35,896 nt of DNA, from NCBI GenBank assembly GCA_016742075.1, contig JACVCL010000012.1:1-35896 (forward strand), given 5' to 3'. The stretch is from Phycisphaerales bacterium (GTDB lineage Bacteria > Planctomycetota > Phycisphaerae > Phycisphaerales > UBA1924). Positions 34,762 through 35,896 of this stretch are shown here, piece by piece. The notes beneath the pieces were generated by a model that saw only the letters and a list, made by a program, of their open reading frames with translations, had not been told where the DNA came from and searched no databases. Within the stretch, counting starts at the first letter, position 1, and every line of letters begins with the position of its first letter. Position numbers and translations under genes: made by a program.

Positions 34762-35643
34762 ATGCGACTGATCAATCGCGCTTCGCCGGCGTTCCCGCAC
34801 GTGGCCCTGGAGACCACCCTGCTGGTGCACGGCGTGCCCAAATCGTCGGCGATCGGGCTGCACCGCGAGATCAGTGGCCTCGTGCACGAGGCGGGCGCCC
34901 ACCCGGCGCTCGTCGGCGTGGTGCGTGGCGCCGCGGTGGTGGGGATGACCGAAGCCGAACTGGCCGGGATGCTCGAGAGTCCGTCGGTGCCCAAGGCCAA
35001 CACCTCGAACCTCGGCGTGCTCCTGCACTGGGAGTCGTCGGCGGCGACGACCGTCTCGGCGACCATGGAGCTCGCCGCGGCCGCCGGGATCAGGCTGTTC
35101 GCCACGGGCGGGCTCGGCGGCGTTCACGAGAACTACGGCTGCTCGCTCGACATCTCGTCGGACCTCGCGGCGTTCACCCGGTTCCCGGTGGCCGTCGTGG
35201 CGTCGGGCGTGAAGTCGATCCTCGACGTTGCCGCCACGCGTGAGGCCCTCGAAACGCTCGGCGTGCCCGTGGTGGGGTACCGGACCGACCGATTCCCGGC
35301 GTTCTACCAGCGCCGCACCGACAGCCGGCTGGACGCGACCTTCGAGACGCCCGAGGCTCTCGGCCGCTTCCTGGCCTCAGAGCTGCGCCGCACGGGCCGC
35401 GGGGTGGTTGTCGCAAACCCCATCCCCGAGAGCGATGAGATCCCCGAGGCGCTCTTCAACGGATGGCTCGAAAAGGCCGAGGACCTCGCCGAGGCCTCGC
35501 AGGTGAGCGGCCGGGAGGTCACACCCTTTCTGCTCGCCCGCCTCCACGAGCTCTCAGGCGGTCAAACTCTGCGGGCGAACATCGCGCTGGTGAAGAGCAA
35601 CGCGCGGTTGGCGGCTCAACTGGCCTCGGCGATCGGCCGCTGA
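34762..35643 (+). CDS. psuG: Pseudouridine-5'-phosphate glycosidase
   Basis: Cleaves pseudouridine 5'-phosphate to uracil and ribose 5-phosphate (the reverse reaction is favoured in vitro), salvaging RNA breakdown products. The 293 residues fit the family. Motifs: VALETTLLVHGVP (14-26), FATGGLGGVHENY (about 113-125), VASGVKSILDVAATREALETLGVPVVGY (quoted by its parts VASGVKSILD and LETLGVPVVGY, with the Lys of the Schiff base in VKSILD), TDRFPAFY and VVANPIPES. No pseudouridine kinase (psuK) or transporter gene is adjacent, unlike in E. coli. Confidence 0.95.
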   Translation: MRLINRASPAFPHVALETTLLVHGVPKSSAIGLHREISGLVHEAGAHPALVGVVRGAAVVGMTEAELAGMLESPSVPKANTSNLGVLLHWESSAATTVSATMELAAAAGIRLFATGGLGGVHENYGCSLDISSDLAAFTRFPVAVVASGVKSILDVAATREALETLGVPVVGYRTDRFPAFYQRRTDSRLDATFETPEALGRFLASELRRTGRGVVVANPIPESDEIPEALFNGWLEKAEDLAEASQVSGREVTPFLLARLHELSGGQTLRANIALVKSNARLAAQLASAIGR

Positions 35644-35662
35644 GCTGATGCGAATGAACGAA

Positions 35663-35693
35663 CAAGGCCCCGGACACTCGGTCCGGGGCCTTG
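35663..35693. terminator. Bidirectional hairpin between psuG and the next gene
   Basis: Perfect 13-bp inverted repeat CAAGGCCCCGGAC/GTCCGGGGCCTTG with a 5-nt loop. On the plus strand it is 19 nt past psuG with only a weak T-run. On the minus strand it follows the stop of the partial gene at 35718 and is trailed by TTCGTTCATTC. It probably serves both convergent genes. Confidence 0.7.
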
Positions 35694-35717
35694 GGGGTTG
35701 CTGCGGTTCTCAGCCGT

Positions 35718-35896
35718 TCACGGCCGCGCCGGCGTGGGCCGGGGCACTCCGCCCGGATTCAGATTCCGGAAGCCGGGACTGCCGGGACGGAGGCTCGGCG
35801 GGAGCTGATTGGGCCCGAGGAGGAACTTCGGACCCGGGTTGAACCCGCCCGGCCCGTTGCCGGGGTTCGACGGGTTGGTGTCCGTCGGCCCGATCG
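35718..35896 (-). CDS. C-terminal end of a Gly/Pro/Asn-rich protein (partial)
   Basis: The last 58 codons of a minus-strand frame that continues beyond the window. The sequence is rich in Gly, Pro and Asn (for example NPGNGPGGFNPGPKF, then LGPNQLPPSLRPGSPGF) and ends PRPTPARP. High third-position GC and a hairpin just after the stop support a real gene end. Low-complexity composition suggests a secreted or surface tail. A second frame (ending AHAGAAVNG) is also open but looks less protein-like. No function can be assigned. Confidence 0.5.
   Translation of the reverse strand, partial: IGPTDTNPSNPGNGPGGFNPGPKFLLGPNQLPPSLRPGSPGFRNLNPGGVPRPTPARP

Overview
The window is a high-GC, gene-dense stretch of bacterial chromosome. 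It suggests a planctomycete, most likely of the Phycisphaerae. The clues are inferential: a dockerin-like EF-hand tail on a secreted PQQ-type dehydrogenase, a short C-terminal sorting signal of the PTPAA...RRRR type, a prepilin-like protein with an H-Xn-DG tail, a very large LptC/LptA-like protein, and a 3-deoxy-manno-octulosonate (Kdo) transferase that implies a Gram-negative outer membrane. There is no phage, transposon, CRISPR array or other clear mobile DNA.

Layout. 0-3.8 kb (minus strand): an M24 peptidase, accB and accC (fatty-acid synthesis entry), then a membrane-anchored coiled-coil protein. 3.9-5.6 kb (minus): a FecCD-type permease and its ATPase. 5.7-10.8 kb (plus): a giant LptC/LptA-like protein, a DUF1573 protein and a MauE-like/thioredoxin-like membrane protein. 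10.9-15.1 kb: a glucose/sorbosone dehydrogenase with dockerin-like tail and a penicillin-acylase-family Ntn hydrolase. 15.1-22.0 kb: a SAM-cycle block with an ArsR-methyltransferase regulator (SahR-like), ahcY and metF, interrupted by a cation/proton antiporter, a sorted exoprotein and a small-molecule-type methyltransferase. 22.1-25.1 kb: a PilZ-receiver protein, obg and a prepilin-like protein. 25.1-27.5 kb: queD, queE, queC (7-deazaguanine pathway) and a DUF2256-DUF3253 protein. 27.6-29.5 kb: a secreted two-domain protein with an unusual upstream region. 29.5-34.6 kb (minus): a tightly overlapping operon waaA-proB-thiL-tsaE-yacG-hydrolase behind a tRNA-Val. 34.8-35.9 kb: psuG and the tail of a Gly/Pro/Asn-rich protein.

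Three signals are not explained by the genes alone. (1) The SahR-like gene and metF share an inverted repeat of the form ATCCG-N6-CGGAT. At the regulator gene it overlaps the -10 box and the start codon. Together with ahcY this outlines a SAM-cycle regulon sensed through S-adenosylhomocysteine. (2) Eight genes that begin transcription units carry a TANNNT hexamer only 5-11 nt before the start codon and, apart from the AGGA inside one box, no Shine-Dalgarno. Operon-internal and secreted-protein genes instead have good Shine-Dalgarno sites. This points to widespread leaderless mRNAs. (3) A cluster of five TCATC-N6-GATGA inverted repeats sits upstream of the secreted protein at 29.3-29.5 kb. It looks like an operator array for an unknown factor.

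All functional calls come from reading motifs by eye. No database search was possible.
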